From contig NZ_JBHRSW010000018.1 in the NCBI RefSeq assembly GCF_042646125.1, positions 124,001 through 188,000 of the forward strand: a stretch of 64,000 bases of DNA. The letters are read 5' to 3'. The position numbers and the translations under genes were made by a program. The notes beneath the pieces are model-generated. The model had not been told where the DNA came from and made no database searches. It worked only from the letters and a program-made list of their open reading frames with translations. Source of the stretch: Glaciecola flavus. Its GTDB lineage: Bacteria; Pseudomonadota; Gammaproteobacteria; Enterobacterales; Alteromonadaceae. This document shows positions 1-9,727 of this stretch, piece by piece (the stretch's first letter is position 1; each line of letters opens with the position of its first letter).

Positions 1-942
1 TTCAGCGGGTAAAGCCAAACTTAGACAAACACTGGTGTTTGAGCGCGTACTCGCGTCTTCTGCTAAAAAATCTATCCAAGTATGGCTTTCAACAAATTCA
101 GCAACAGTCGCGAGATTGTTGTTACATCGTTCAATCGCCGCTTCCAAACCACCAATTGACTCAACCCACGACAGTGCATCTAAATAGTCAACCACACATA
201 GCATTGACGGTGTGTTGATCGTCGCACCAACAAACAAACTCTCGATAAGCTTCCCCCCCTTTGTCATTCTAAAGATTTTCGGCAAGGGCCTAGGAGGCGT
301 AAAAGTCTCTAAGCGCTCAACTGCTCTTGGACTGAGAATCAACATACCGTGGCCACCTTCCCCACCCAATACTTTTTGCCAACTGTAAGTAACAACATCG
401 AGTTTTTCCCAATCGAGTTCTTGTGCAAATACCGCAGATGTCGCATCACAAAATGTTAAGCCCTTTCTATCATCTTTTATCCAATCGGCATTGGGTACGC
501 AAACGCCGGAAGTTGTGCCATTCCAAGTAAAGACAACATCATGGTCACAATTAACATCTTTAAGCGAGGGGAGCTTTCCATAGTCGGCACTCAGCACTCG
601 AGTGCTTTCTAGCTGCAATTGTTTGGTTATATCGGTCGCCCAACCTTGCCCAAATGACTCCCAATACAATACATCAACAGGCCGCTCTCCGAGCATCGAC
701 CACATAGCCATCTCCATTGCGCCTGTATCAGATGCGGGTACGACAGCCACTTTGTAGCCCTCAGGCAAACCAAGAATTCTGGCAGTATCTACGCACGCGC
801 TCTTGAGTGCTTGTTTACCAATTTCTGCACGATGGGAACGGCCTAGTAAAGATAAGTCCAGTTTACTGACGTCGTAACCAGGGCGTTTGGCGCAAGGTCC
901 AGAAGAAAAATTAGGGTTGGCAGGTTTGATACTTGGTTGCAT
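1..942 (-). CDS. serC: Phosphoserine aminotransferase, 3' end outside window (partial)
   Basis: The reverse strand reads 314 codons from an ATG at 942 to the window edge with no stop, so the C-terminus is missing. SerC is a PLP enzyme that makes phosphoserine from 3-phosphohydroxypyruvate using glutamate. The N-terminus has NFSSGPCAKRPGYDVSKL and the likely PLP-lysine region reads VTYSWQKVLGGEGGHGM, followed by LSPRAVERLE and PLPKIFRMTKGGKLIE. These match the alphaproteobacterial/Methanosarcina subfamily rather than the E. coli-type SerC. Whether serA follows downstream cannot be seen. Family call is firm; the subfamily call is from memory of its motifs. Confidence 0.9.
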   Translation of the reverse strand, partial: MQPSIKPANPNFSSGPCAKRPGYDVSKLDLSLLGRSHRAEIGKQALKSACVDTARILGLPEGYKVAVVPASDTGAMEMAMWSMLGERPVDVLYWESFGQGWATDITKQLQLESTRVLSADYGKLPSLKDVNCDHDVVFTWNGTTSGVCVPNADWIKDDRKGLTFCDATSAVFAQELDWEKLDVVTYSWQKVLGGEGGHGMLILSPRAVERLETFTPPRPLPKIFRMTKGGKLIESLFVGATINTPSMLCVVDYLDALSWVESIGGLEAAIERCNNNLATVAEFVESHTWIDFLAEDASTRSNTSVCLSLALPAE

Positions 943-1115
943 ATAAGTCCCGTTTGCTTATGGATAACAGTATTGGCAGCCAAGTCTGTTGAATCCATAG
1001 TGTTAATTAATTGTTACTAAGGATACAAGGATTAGGGCAAGTAACCAATATTGGCTTGACATGATATATGCCAAATGGTGTTAAATGGAAAAAACACTAC
1101 TTGCTTGTATCGTCG

Positions 1116-1991
1116 ATGTTGAAACACTTTGCCATTTTGCTCTTTGTTTTCGGCTGTCTAAGTGCTTGTTCGTCAGCGCCGTCTGAATATGTTGATATTT
1201 CGCCAACCAAGCATATTGAAGCCCAAATTTTGGTGCATAAAGATATAGTTCTCCCACCCCATTTGAATGAAAGCTCGGGTTTGCATTGCACAAGTAACGG
1301 CTTATATACCATCAATGACTCAGGCAACGCGCCTGTCATTTATCGCTTGAATAAAAGCGGTCATGTCACTGAACAAACCACTGTAAGTGCTAAGAACATT
1401 GATTGGGAATCGATTACCTCAGACTCAGAGAATTTTTACATCGGGGATATAGGTAATAACACGGGAAACAGAAAAGACTTACATGTACTGAAGGTTGACC
1501 GCGCGGGTTCTGCTCAAAAACTCAACTTTCAATATGCTGTTCAGCAAAACGACAGCAGCTCAACGAACAAACAGAGTAGCGCGATGCAACACGATAAAGA
1601 CGCAGAAGCGATGGTTTACAAAGATGGTTTACTCACCATATTTTCCAAAAGTTGGCGTAGTCATCGAGCCAAAATGTATGAATTGCCCATAGACGGTAGC
1701 ACAAGTAAATTAGCAGTTAAGAATGTGTCCGAACCTTTGCCCTTTTTAATTACGGGTGCAGATTGGGATGAGACGACCCAACATTTTGTCGTTGTAGGCT
1801 ACAAAGTGAATACCCTAAGTGTTGTGCCTTATATCGCTCTATTGCAACAAGATTTTACTGTATCCAAGATCGCCAAATTAAAGGGCTACATGCAGGTAGA
1901 GGCTGTTTGTGCGGACGAAGGGACATATTGGTTTACACAAGAAAAATTAGCATTTTCTCCCGCAAAATTAGTCAACATATCACTTCAATAA
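1116..1991 (+). CDS. Putative lipoprotein with beta-propeller-like repeats, function unknown
   Basis: From the ATG at 1116 the protein begins MLKHFAILLFVFGCLSAC, a classic lipoprotein signal peptide with lipobox LSAC, so a lipid-anchored envelope protein is likely. An in-frame ATG at 1068 would add 16 residues; neither start has a clear Shine-Dalgarno. The mature part carries ESSGL, NDSGNAPVIYRL, NIDWESITSD and IGDIGNN blocks, typical of a family of propeller-like secreted proteins that resembles SdiA-regulated or esterase-like propellers. I do not know its function. It is monocistronic, divergent from serC, and separated from the next gene by about 180 bp. Confidence 0.7.
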   Translation: MLKHFAILLFVFGCLSACSSAPSEYVDISPTKHIEAQILVHKDIVLPPHLNESSGLHCTSNGLYTINDSGNAPVIYRLNKSGHVTEQTTVSAKNIDWESITSDSENFYIGDIGNNTGNRKDLHVLKVDRAGSAQKLNFQYAVQQNDSSSTNKQSSAMQHDKDAEAMVYKDGLLTIFSKSWRSHRAKMYELPIDGSTSKLAVKNVSEPLPFLITGADWDETTQHFVVVGYKVNTLSVVPYIALLQQDFTVSKIAKLKGYMQVEAVCADEGTYWFTQEKLAFSPAKLVNISLQ

Positions 1992-2089
1992 GCCCACTCT
2001 GATATTTAGTTATGTATGTATGTTTTTTCACATTTTATTAGATAATTGGAACTTGTGTTTACTAAAAATGTTAAAATAATGTATAAATT

Positions 2090-2099
2090 TTACCGGTAA
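2090..2099. promoter_or_regulatory. Perfect 10-bp palindrome, possible operator
   Basis: TTACCGGTAA is a perfect palindrome about 70 bp before the start of the exported sugar-oxidation-like gene at 2169. LacI- and GntR-type sugar regulators bind palindromes of this kind, so an operator is plausible, but a 10-bp palindrome can occur by chance. No regulator gene is adjacent. Confidence 0.3.
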
Positions 2100-2168
2100 T
2101 GTACTGGGTACGAACCAGCTTCTTTTGCTCGTTTAAGCTCGCCACTATTTTAGGAAAAGTATGTAGAT

Positions 2169-5100
2169 ATGTTGAAGTACAAAAATTTTTCTGTCGTGAA
2201 TACAAAACTTCTCGCCGCGTTTGCTTTTACCCTCTCATTCACATTCGCTTCAGCAAATGAACCAAAGACTGAAGAATGGATTCAGCTGTTTGACGGTAAA
2301 TCATTGGATGGCTGGACACCCAAGTTTACGGGCTTCCCTCTTGGTGAAAACTACCGAGATACATTTACTGTGAAAGACGGCTATTTAACCGTCGACTACA
2401 CCCAATGGCCATCTTTTAATCGTGAATTTGGTCATTTGTTTTATAAAACCCCCTATTCTCACTACATTATTAGTGCTACTTATCGCTTTACCGAAGCCGA
2501 AATGCCAATCACTAAAGCCATGCGTTGGGCATACAAAAATAATGGCTTAATGTTACACAGCCAAGCGCCAGAAACGATGGAAAAAGACCAAGAGTTTCCA
2601 GTGAGCATCGAAGTCCAACTATTGGGTGGTATTGACGACACCCCTCGCTCTACACTCAACCTGTGCACCCCAAACACTGACGTGGTAATGAATGGTGAGC
2701 TAATCACGTCCCACTGCATCAATTCAAACTCAAAAACTTATGGTGGCGACCAATGGGTAACAGTCGAGGTTGAAGTATTTGGCGGCGAATATATAAAACA
2801 TAAGGTCGATGGCGAAATCGTCCTAGAATATGAATACCCTCAGTTATCAGCAGAGGATGTTGAAAAATACTCGCCTTTATATGGCGGCAAAAACTTGCGC
2901 TCTGGCTACATATCTATCCAAGCCGAAACACATCCCATTCAGTTCAAAGAAATCAAAATAAAACCGCTAAAACAAAACCAAGTCTTGGCAAATGCGAAAT
3001 CTAGAGTGTCGGCAGCAAAAATCCCCAACGACATGAAAATCGAATTGTGGGCCGATGAAACTCAAACAAAAAATACCGGATTTTTTACTTTCGACGACCA
3101 AGGCAGAATGCTAGTCACTGAGATTGGTCGCATAGATAAAGGTACTAACGATATTCGCAGAATGTCTAAATATATGAGCATTCAGGATATCTCTATCGAA
3201 ACCATGGATGATCGTTTAGTAATGATGAAAGATCCCAAAAACTTCGATAAGTTTCCTTGGGAAAGCTACACCTCACATTCCGATTACGTAAAATTGTTAG
3301 AAGACACGAATGGCAACGGACAAGCCGACAAAGCCGTGCAATTTGCGGGTCCATTTAACGCGCCTCTTGACGGTATTGCAGTGGGCTTAATAACACGAGA
3401 TGAAGATGTGTATCTCACCAATATCCCAAATTTATGGCGGTTAAAAGATACAGATGGCGATGACAAAGCAGACGAAAAAGAAGTAATGCATACTGGATTT
3501 GGCACGCGCATGAGTTTTTTAGGCCATGACTTACATGGTTTAGTTTGGGGGCCGGACGGTCGTTTGTATTTTTCTCTTGGGGACAGAGGGTATTCTGTAA
3601 CCAATAAAGAAGGGGAATTGCTGCATGGCCCCAACATGGGTGGCGTATTCAGAATGGAAGCCGACGGTAGTAACCTCGAATTGTTTTATAGCGGCCTGCG
3701 TAACCCTCAAGAGCTTGCCTTTGACAAATATGGCAATCTCTTTACTGCTGATAACGACGGTGATCGCACCGATACTGAACGTGTGAACCACATTGTTGAG
3801 GGTGGAGACTCTGGATGGCGCGGTGGTCATCAGAGTATTATGAGTTTTGTCGACAAACTTCAGTTACGGCCTTTTCGTTACACCGGCGATCCAGATGTTC
3901 ACACTGCTTGGTTAGTTAACAACATGTCTAAACCGCGTATGGAAGATCAGCCTGCATTTATGCTGCCTGGTATAGCGCAACTTTTCACTGGGCCTTCGGG
4001 ATTTACATATAACCCCAGTATGTATTGGGGAGAAACGTGGCGAGATAGCTTTTTCATTGCTCATATGGTGGGCGCTACGACAAGCTCATTTGTATCCAGT
4101 TATAAAACCACGCCAAATGGTGCTTCGTTCTTAACCACCCCAATCGAAACGATTATTCAAGGCATCAACTCGCCCGACATTGAATTCGGCCCTGATGGAC
4201 GACTGTATTTATCTGAATTTAACTATGGAGGTTGGAAAGACGCCGATGAAGGTGGTGTATTTGCTATCTCTCCAGAGAGTCCAAGCGCTGACTATGTAGA
4301 AAAAATCGCAGCATTAGAATCCACGCTTAAACAGGATTTCGCCAAGTTCAACATTGCTAAGCTCAGCGCCTTATTGTCAGAAGATCATATGAAAATCAGG
4401 CAACGTGCACAATTTGAGCTCGTAAAACGCGGCCAACCAGGTGTTGACGCGCTTAAAAACCAAGCCTTGGATAAATCACAAAGTACGCTAGCTCGAATTC
4501 ATGGAATATGGGGTTTAAGTCAAGCAGTGTTTGACGAGGTATGGCCAAGCAAAAAACTGTCAGTCTTATTGCCTTTGCTAAAAGATAAAAATGAACAAGT
4601 ACGCATTCAGGCTGCAAGAGTATTAGGCGACCACAATGCTGAATTTGCAGCCAAAGCCCTAGTAAAAGCACTAGACGACAACAACCCTCAAGTTGTGATG
4701 TATGCCGCGATTGGGCTTGGGCGTATTGCTTACAAACCTGCAACTAAAAAGATAATTAGACTTGTTAAACAAAATGGTGATGTCGACCTGTGGCTGCGTC
4801 ATGCGTATGTGATGGCATTAAAAGGCATCAATAAATCAGCTTGGATCAAGTATGCCAAAAACAAGAATAGTGATGTAAGAATGGCCGTATTACTTGCACT
4901 ACGAATGCTAAACGACGATGACCTAGGCATGTTTTTAAAAGATAAAGATCCTAAATTAGTTGCGGAAGCGGCGTTTGCCATTGACGACAAAGAGATGTTG
5001 ACACTTAGACCAGCACTTGCAGCGCGTTTAGATGCTTCATTACCTGCCAATAGTGATGCAGAGCGGTATACCCATCATCGGATGATAAACGCAAATTACA

Positions 5101-6281
5101 ATGAAGGGAAAAGGGAGAACGCCAAACGATTATTGAACTATGCCTCGACGAAAGGACTTGCAGACAAGTTAGCGGCTGATGCCTTAGCCGCCATTGAAGG
5201 CTGGCATGATGTGAATCCGATTGACCCTATTACTGGCCATGCAACAAAAGCGAATAAGGTTCGGGAAGAAATAAATGCAGTGGTCACTGAACATATTGCT
5301 GCAGTATTAAAATCAGTAAAAGGCTCTGCCTTAGTGCAAGGTATGCGCTTAGCTGAAAAATATGAATATACCCTAGAAAGCGATGTTCTTTTGGCAATTG
5401 TTAACGACAAACGTGCAAACGATCGCATTAGGGCGCAGGCTTTGGAGCTTATAGTCACACAAGGTGATTTAGATGCCGCCGAGATTGCAGCGCCACTGAC
5501 AAACGACCCATCCGCTTTTATGGCGAAAGCAGCATTTAGCACAATCATCAAAACAGACAAGCCAAAAGCACAACAAATTGCAGAAGACATTCTAAGGCAT
5601 GGCAGTGTGGCTGCTAAAAAAGCGGTACTGCCGCAATTACCATCCGTCGAAAATCCAGCCTTGAACGGCATACTGAGCAAGTATATGAAAGATTTATTAA
5701 GCGGCTCCCTCAACAACGAGCTAGCACTGGAGGTAGTCAATGCAGCGAAGGAAAGTAAAACACCAGCCATTCAAGCGCTCGTCAATCAATACGAGGCTGA
5801 ATTAAAAGGTAAGTCGCCTGCGGAAATCTACGCTGTTGCGCTATCTGGCGGTGATGTCAAAACGGGTGAAGACATCTTTTTCAACAATGGTGCAGCAGGA
5901 TGTATGCGTTGTCACCAAGTAAATGGCATTGGTTCCAGTCGAGTTGGTCCTCAATTAACCGGTATTGGACAACAATCGAAGGACTACTTATTGCGTGCAC
6001 TGGTTGACCCAAGTGCAGATATTGCCCCTGGCTATGGCAGCGTTACGCTTGTTATGAAAAATGGAGAAAGCACAACTGGCACCTATATGGGTGAAGATGA
6101 CACAAGCGTTAGAATATCAAAAGAGCAAGTACTTACTTACCAAAAATCAGAGATAAGCGAAATAAAACTTTCTGCGTCGGGCATGCCCCCCATGAATTTG
6201 TTGCTATCAACTGAAGAAATACGAGATGTCTTGTCGTATTTATCAAGCTTACAAAAGGAAAAAATAGAAGATGTGCATTAA
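2169..6281 (+). CDS. Exported multidomain protein: DUF1080 + dehydrogenase propeller + HEAT + cytochrome c
   Basis: A 1370-residue protein with a signal peptide (residues 1-29, cleaving near FASA-NE). Residues about 35-265 form a DUF1080/3-keto-disaccharide hydrolase-like domain (WIQLFDGKSLDGW at 37). About 275-705 resembles the PQQ/sorbosone-type membrane-bound dehydrogenase propeller, with GLRNPQELAFD and DNDGDRTD calcium-like loops. About 730-1200 is HEAT-like helical repeats. The C-terminus is a planctomycete-type cytochrome c domain with CMRCH at 1245-1249. Such architectures are common in Planctomycetes/Verrucomicrobia and Bacteroidetes. The likely role is periplasmic oxidation and cleavage of glycosides with electrons passed to haem; the substrate is unknown. 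The next gene overlaps its 3' end. Confidence 0.8.
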   Translation: MLKYKNFSVVNTKLLAAFAFTLSFTFASANEPKTEEWIQLFDGKSLDGWTPKFTGFPLGENYRDTFTVKDGYLTVDYTQWPSFNREFGHLFYKTPYSHYIISATYRFTEAEMPITKAMRWAYKNNGLMLHSQAPETMEKDQEFPVSIEVQLLGGIDDTPRSTLNLCTPNTDVVMNGELITSHCINSNSKTYGGDQWVTVEVEVFGGEYIKHKVDGEIVLEYEYPQLSAEDVEKYSPLYGGKNLRSGYISIQAETHPIQFKEIKIKPLKQNQVLANAKSRVSAAKIPNDMKIELWADETQTKNTGFFTFDDQGRMLVTEIGRIDKGTNDIRRMSKYMSIQDISIETMDDRLVMMKDPKNFDKFPWESYTSHSDYVKLLEDTNGNGQADKAVQFAGPFNAPLDGIAVGLITRDEDVYLTNIPNLWRLKDTDGDDKADEKEVMHTGFGTRMSFLGHDLHGLVWGPDGRLYFSLGDRGYSVTNKEGELLHGPNMGGVFRMEADGSNLELFYSGLRNPQELAFDKYGNLFTADNDGDRTDTERVNHIVEGGDSGWRGGHQSIMSFVDKLQLRPFRYTGDPDVHTAWLVNNMSKPRMEDQPAFMLPGIAQLFTGPSGFTYNPSMYWGETWRDSFFIAHMVGATTSSFVSSYKTTPNGASFLTTPIETIIQGINSPDIEFGPDGRLYLSEFNYGGWKDADEGGVFAISPESPSADYVEKIAALESTLKQDFAKFNIAKLSALLSEDHMKIRQRAQFELVKRGQPGVDALKNQALDKSQSTLARIHGIWGLSQAVFDEVWPSKKLSVLLPLLKDKNEQVRIQAARVLGDHNAEFAAKALVKALDDNNPQVVMYAAIGLGRIAYKPATKKIIRLVKQNGDVDLWLRHAYVMALKGINKSAWIKYAKNKNSDVRMAVLLALRMLNDDDLGMFLKDKDPKLVAEAAFAIDDKEMLTLRPALAARLDASLPANSDAERYTHHRMINANYNEGKRENAKRLLNYASTKGLADKLAADALAAIEGWHDVNPIDPITGHATKANKVREEINAVVTEHIAAVLKSVKGSALVQGMRLAEKYEYTLESDVLLAIVNDKRANDRIRAQALELIVTQGDLDAAEIAAPLTNDPSAFMAKAAFSTIIKTDKPKAQQIAEDILRHGSVAAKKAVLPQLPSVENPALNGILSKYMKDLLSGSLNNELALEVVNAAKESKTPAIQALVNQYEAELKGKSPAEIYAVALSGGDVKTGEDIFFNNGAAGCMRCHQVNGIGSSRVGPQLTGIGQQSKDYLLRALVDPSADIAPGYGSVTLVMKNGESTTGTYMGEDDTSVRISKEQVLTYQKSEISEIKLSASGMPPMNLLLSTEEIRDVLSYLSSLQKEKIEDVH

Positions 6282-7185
6282 TATTAAATTTAGACAATTT
6301 GTTGGGCTATGTATCAGCTTAATAATTCTGACTGTAAATGTTCAACTCGCACACGCAAAAAGTAATAAAGAACATGAAGTCAGCTCGCCCAAAATAAGTG
6401 TGCAGTTATGGTCTATAAAAAACGACGTGAAAAATGATTTTAAAGGCACACTCAGCAAGCTTGCAGATATGGGGTTCGACGGGGTTGAATTTGCGGGTGA
6501 CTACGGGCCATATGTGAATGACGCCAAAGGCCTTAAACAATTTTTAAACAGTTTAGGGCTTGAGGCAAGTGGTGCACATGTGCAAACTCATCTACTAAAA
6601 AATGATAATTCCGACAAACTCCTACAATTCCTTTCCGATTTAGGCGCGCCTTATGCCATTATCCCTATGGACAAGCGCGCGGGAGACCCTAAAAAAATTG
6701 ATGAACTAGCAAAGGATCTTCACCAGTTTTCTGAAAAGTTGGCAAAGTATAAGCTGAAAGTTGGCTATCACAATCATGCCTTTGAATTTGAGGACTTTGA
6801 AACCGCTGATGGCAAACTTATGACCTATTGGGAATACTTGACTGCCAAGACTCCCGAAGACGTTGTCATGCAAATGGATATTGGTTGGTCCAACTTAGCA
6901 GGAAAAGATGCCAGCACCATTATCAAAGCGTACCCCAATAGAACACTAACAACACATATTAAAATTAGAACCGAAGGATCAACTGGCGTAAACACTATCA
7001 TTGGCAGCGATAATTTTGACTGGTCTAAGCTTATCGCAGATATGCGTAAACATGGTGGGACGCAATGGCTTGTCGTTGAGCAAGAGGAATACCCTGAAGG
7101 CTACACGCCGATATCAGCTGTTGAAGCGTCTAAAAAAGGTTTGCAAAAAAGCTTGGCTAAGTCTGAAAAGTGGATAAACAAATAG
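6271..7185 (+). CDS. Exported sugar phosphate isomerase/epimerase-like TIM barrel
   Basis: 304 residues starting with a signal peptide (about 1-30, ending VQLAHAK). The rest is a xylose-isomerase-like/AP-endonuclease-2 TIM barrel: VQLWSIKND, GFDGVEFAGDYG, GYHNHAFEFE, QMDIGWSN, HIKIR and VVEQEEY supply plausible metal ligands. The usual HxKD motif reads HIKI here. The ATG lies inside the 3' end of the preceding gene (11-bp overlap), so the two are translationally coupled and probably work together in the periplasm. In Bacteroides, related isomerase-like proteins sit with DUF1080 proteins in 3-keto-glycoside breakdown; that parallel is an inference, and the substrate is not visible. Confidence 0.8.
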   Translation: MCINIKFRQFVGLCISLIILTVNVQLAHAKSNKEHEVSSPKISVQLWSIKNDVKNDFKGTLSKLADMGFDGVEFAGDYGPYVNDAKGLKQFLNSLGLEASGAHVQTHLLKNDNSDKLLQFLSDLGAPYAIIPMDKRAGDPKKIDELAKDLHQFSEKLAKYKLKVGYHNHAFEFEDFETADGKLMTYWEYLTAKTPEDVVMQMDIGWSNLAGKDASTIIKAYPNRTLTTHIKIRTEGSTGVNTIIGSDNFDWSKLIADMRKHGGTQWLVVEQEEYPEGYTPISAVEASKKGLQKSLAKSEKWINK

Positions 7186-7191
7186 CAATAT

Positions 7192-9033
7192 TTAATCTAA
7201 ACCAATAAAGCCCCCAGTTTGATGTGCCCACAATTTAGCATACACTCCGCCTTGCGAAAGCAGGGCGTCGTGGCTGCCAGACTCGATGATTCTGCCATTG
7301 TCGAGTACCAAAAGCCTATCCATCTGCGCAATGGTAGATAAACGATGGGCAATCGCGAGTACTGTTTTGTTTTGCATTATTTGCGAGAGCCCCTCTTGAA
7401 TAGCCGCTTCTACTTCAGAGTCCAATGCTGATGTTGCTTCATCCAACAATAAAATTGGCGCATCTTTGAGCATGACTCGCGCAATGGCAATCCGTTGCCT
7501 TTGTCCACCTGAAAGCTTTACCCCTCGTTCACCTACATGCGCATCATAGCCAGTTCGTCCTTTTGCATCGGACAGATTTAAAATAAATTCGTGCGCCTCT
7601 GCACTTTTTGCCGCAGCGATCATTTCTTCTTCTGAAGCATCAGAGCGACCATACATTATGTTGTCACGTACAGAGCGATGCATGAGCGAGGTATCTTGTG
7701 TCACCATGCTGATTTTACTTCGTAAGCTCTCTTGCCTTATATCGGTGATGGCCTGGCTATCGATTTGGATCGTGCCACTGTCTACGTCATAGAAGCGCAG
7801 TAACAAATTGACCAAGGTAGATTTACCTGCACCCGAGCGACCAACTAGCCCCACTTTTTCTCCTGCCTTAATCTGCAGATCTAAGTTTGAAAAAACAGGA
7901 ATATCTAAATTAGCTTGTGTTTTATAGGCAAAATTGACCTCTTTAAAAACTAACTCTCCGCCAGAGATCTCGAGCTCCTCTGCATTTTTTTTGTCTTGTA
8001 TCGCCGCGGGAACGGCCAATGTGTCTATCCCATCTTGCACTGTACCAATGTTTTCAAACAAAGATGAAACTTCCCACATTATCCACTGCGACATACCATT
8101 GAGACGCAGACTCAAGCTGACTGCAATCGCGATATCACCCGGTGACACAATGCCATTTGTCCACAAATATATAGCGACGGCAGAAATACTGAAAACAAGC
8201 AAAGCGTTACTAAACCATACGCAAGCCTGTAAGACAGTGACCAAACGCATTTGTGGATACACTGATTGCAGAAACTGCGTCATCCCTTCTTTTGCGTACG
8301 CTTCTTCTCGCTTGTGATGCGAGAAAAGCTTTACCGTCATTATATTTGTATAGCTATCGACTATTCTACCAGTCATTAGTGAGCGAGCATCAGCCTGTTC
8401 TTGAGAAACGCGCTTGAGCTTAGGTAGCATAATTTTCAATACAAATACATAAACCACTAACCAAATGATTAAAGGCAAAGCCAAACGCCAATCAGTGGAG
8501 AAAACCAAAATGACTACGGATAAGAAATATACGATAACGTACACTGCTAGGTTGAGTATTTTTGTAACGGTTTCTCTTACCGATAGCGCAGTTTGCATAA
8601 CTTTTGTTGCAACTCGCCCAGCAAACTCATCTTGGTAAAAAGACAAGCTTTGACCCAGCAAATAGCGATGCGCCAACCAACGAATACACATTGGGAAATT
8701 ACCCATGATGGATTGATGGGTGATCAAAGATTCTAATACGACAAAGCTTGGCAGAATAACCAGTACAAGCGCCCCCATAAACAGAAGGCGAGATTTTTCT
8801 TCTTGCACAAATGTACTCGGATCACGCTCGGCAAACCAATCAACCAGTTGCCCCATAAATCCAAACAAGGATACTTCCAGTACTGCGACTAAGGCGCTCA
8901 ACAAGGATACGGAAATGAGCACGGGTAACATGCCCTTTGAGAAATAAAGCAAAAATGCAAATAAACTTTTTGGGGGTTGCTTGGGCAACTCACTTGGGAA
9001 GGGCTTAGTTAATCGTTCAAAAAAAGAAAACAT
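7192..9033 (-). CDS. ABC transporter, fused permease and ATPase (exporter type)
   Basis: 613 residues from the ATG at 9033 (a TTG four codons upstream is less likely). The first 340 residues contain about six membrane helices of the ABC exporter fold. The ATPase domain has Walker A GRSGAGKST, signature LSGGQRQRIAIARVML, Walker B ILLLDEATSAL and the AHRLST switch. It would work as a dimer in the inner membrane to export a lipid, peptide or drug. The substrate is unknown. It converges on the TIM-barrel gene with only 6 bp between the stops, and no terminator is seen. Confidence 0.9.
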   Translation of the reverse strand: MFSFFERLTKPFPSELPKQPPKSLFAFLLYFSKGMLPVLISVSLLSALVAVLEVSLFGFMGQLVDWFAERDPSTFVQEEKSRLLFMGALVLVILPSFVVLESLITHQSIMGNFPMCIRWLAHRYLLGQSLSFYQDEFAGRVATKVMQTALSVRETVTKILNLAVYVIVYFLSVVILVFSTDWRLALPLIIWLVVYVFVLKIMLPKLKRVSQEQADARSLMTGRIVDSYTNIMTVKLFSHHKREEAYAKEGMTQFLQSVYPQMRLVTVLQACVWFSNALLVFSISAVAIYLWTNGIVSPGDIAIAVSLSLRLNGMSQWIMWEVSSLFENIGTVQDGIDTLAVPAAIQDKKNAEELEISGGELVFKEVNFAYKTQANLDIPVFSNLDLQIKAGEKVGLVGRSGAGKSTLVNLLLRFYDVDSGTIQIDSQAITDIRQESLRSKISMVTQDTSLMHRSVRDNIMYGRSDASEEEMIAAAKSAEAHEFILNLSDAKGRTGYDAHVGERGVKLSGGQRQRIAIARVMLKDAPILLLDEATSALDSEVEAAIQEGLSQIMQNKTVLAIAHRLSTIAQMDRLLVLDNGRIIESGSHDALLSQGGVYAKLWAHQTGGFIGLD

Positions 9034-9150
9034 GAAAAAACTCAATAGATGATTAAATTACATTTAGGCGAGGTTCCCTGAACTGAACCACAAGAAAGCG
9101 AGATCCCGAGCTAGCTAAATGCGTAAAAAGACAATGAACAAGACGCTCTA

Positions 9151-9564
9151 CTACAAGAATTTATAAATGATTAAACAAAGCCAATAGCCAGCAATACCAA
9201 ATTGTATTAAAAAGAAAACAAATCGCAAGGTAATCGCATTATTCGATACAGACAGAATATGAACGCTGCTTTGTATGATTCTGGCACCCAACACCACAAA
9301 TGCTAGACCATTGCTTATGGCGCTGGAATCTGTTGCTAATGCAAGCAGCATTACACCACACACAAAAGGAAAGGACTCAACAGTATTCAAATGAGCGCGT
9401 GTAAGGCGTTGCCCCAAATTTCCAAGATCCGCTCCATTTGGATCAAACTTGAGCGATTTGTCGCTTCGCTTTTTACTCTCTATTGTCCGTATTACTGCCA
9501 AAGAGAGCAATAATACCATTAGCCAAAAAATGTAACCGCCAAGGGCTAATATTGTTGCATTCAT
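9151..9564 (-). CDS. MAPEG family membrane protein
   Basis: 137 residues with four predicted membrane helices. The cytoplasmic loop after helix 1 and the motif LTRAHLNTVESFP in helix 2 (about 53-66) are the hallmark of the MAPEG family, whose members are membrane glutathione transferases or peroxidases in eukaryotes. Bacterial members are mostly of unknown function. The family is clear, the reaction is not. A palindromic repeat lies upstream, between this gene and the divergent rhodanese gene. Confidence 0.85.
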   Translation of the reverse strand: MNATILALGGYIFWLMVLLLSLAVIRTIESKKRSDKSLKFDPNGADLGNLGQRLTRAHLNTVESFPFVCGVMLLALATDSSAISNGLAFVVLGARIIQSSVHILSVSNNAITLRFVFFLIQFGIAGYWLCLIIYKFL

Positions 9565-9727
9565 TTATCACTCCCTTTTTTAACACTTTTTACTTGTTTG
9601 TTATCAAACTCATCCTTCATTATACTGGACAACGGACAAACAATTACGCATTTATTAATCTTTTTGAAGTATGTATGCCTTGAATGTTTTTCGCAATCTA
9701 AACAGGCTATGTTACTAAAAAGAGTTC

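Noticed and set aside
5138..5770. 210-codon open frame antisense to the oxidase fusion
   Set aside because: Rich in Ala/Ser from mirrored Lys/Ala codons, no motifs, fully inside a confident gene.
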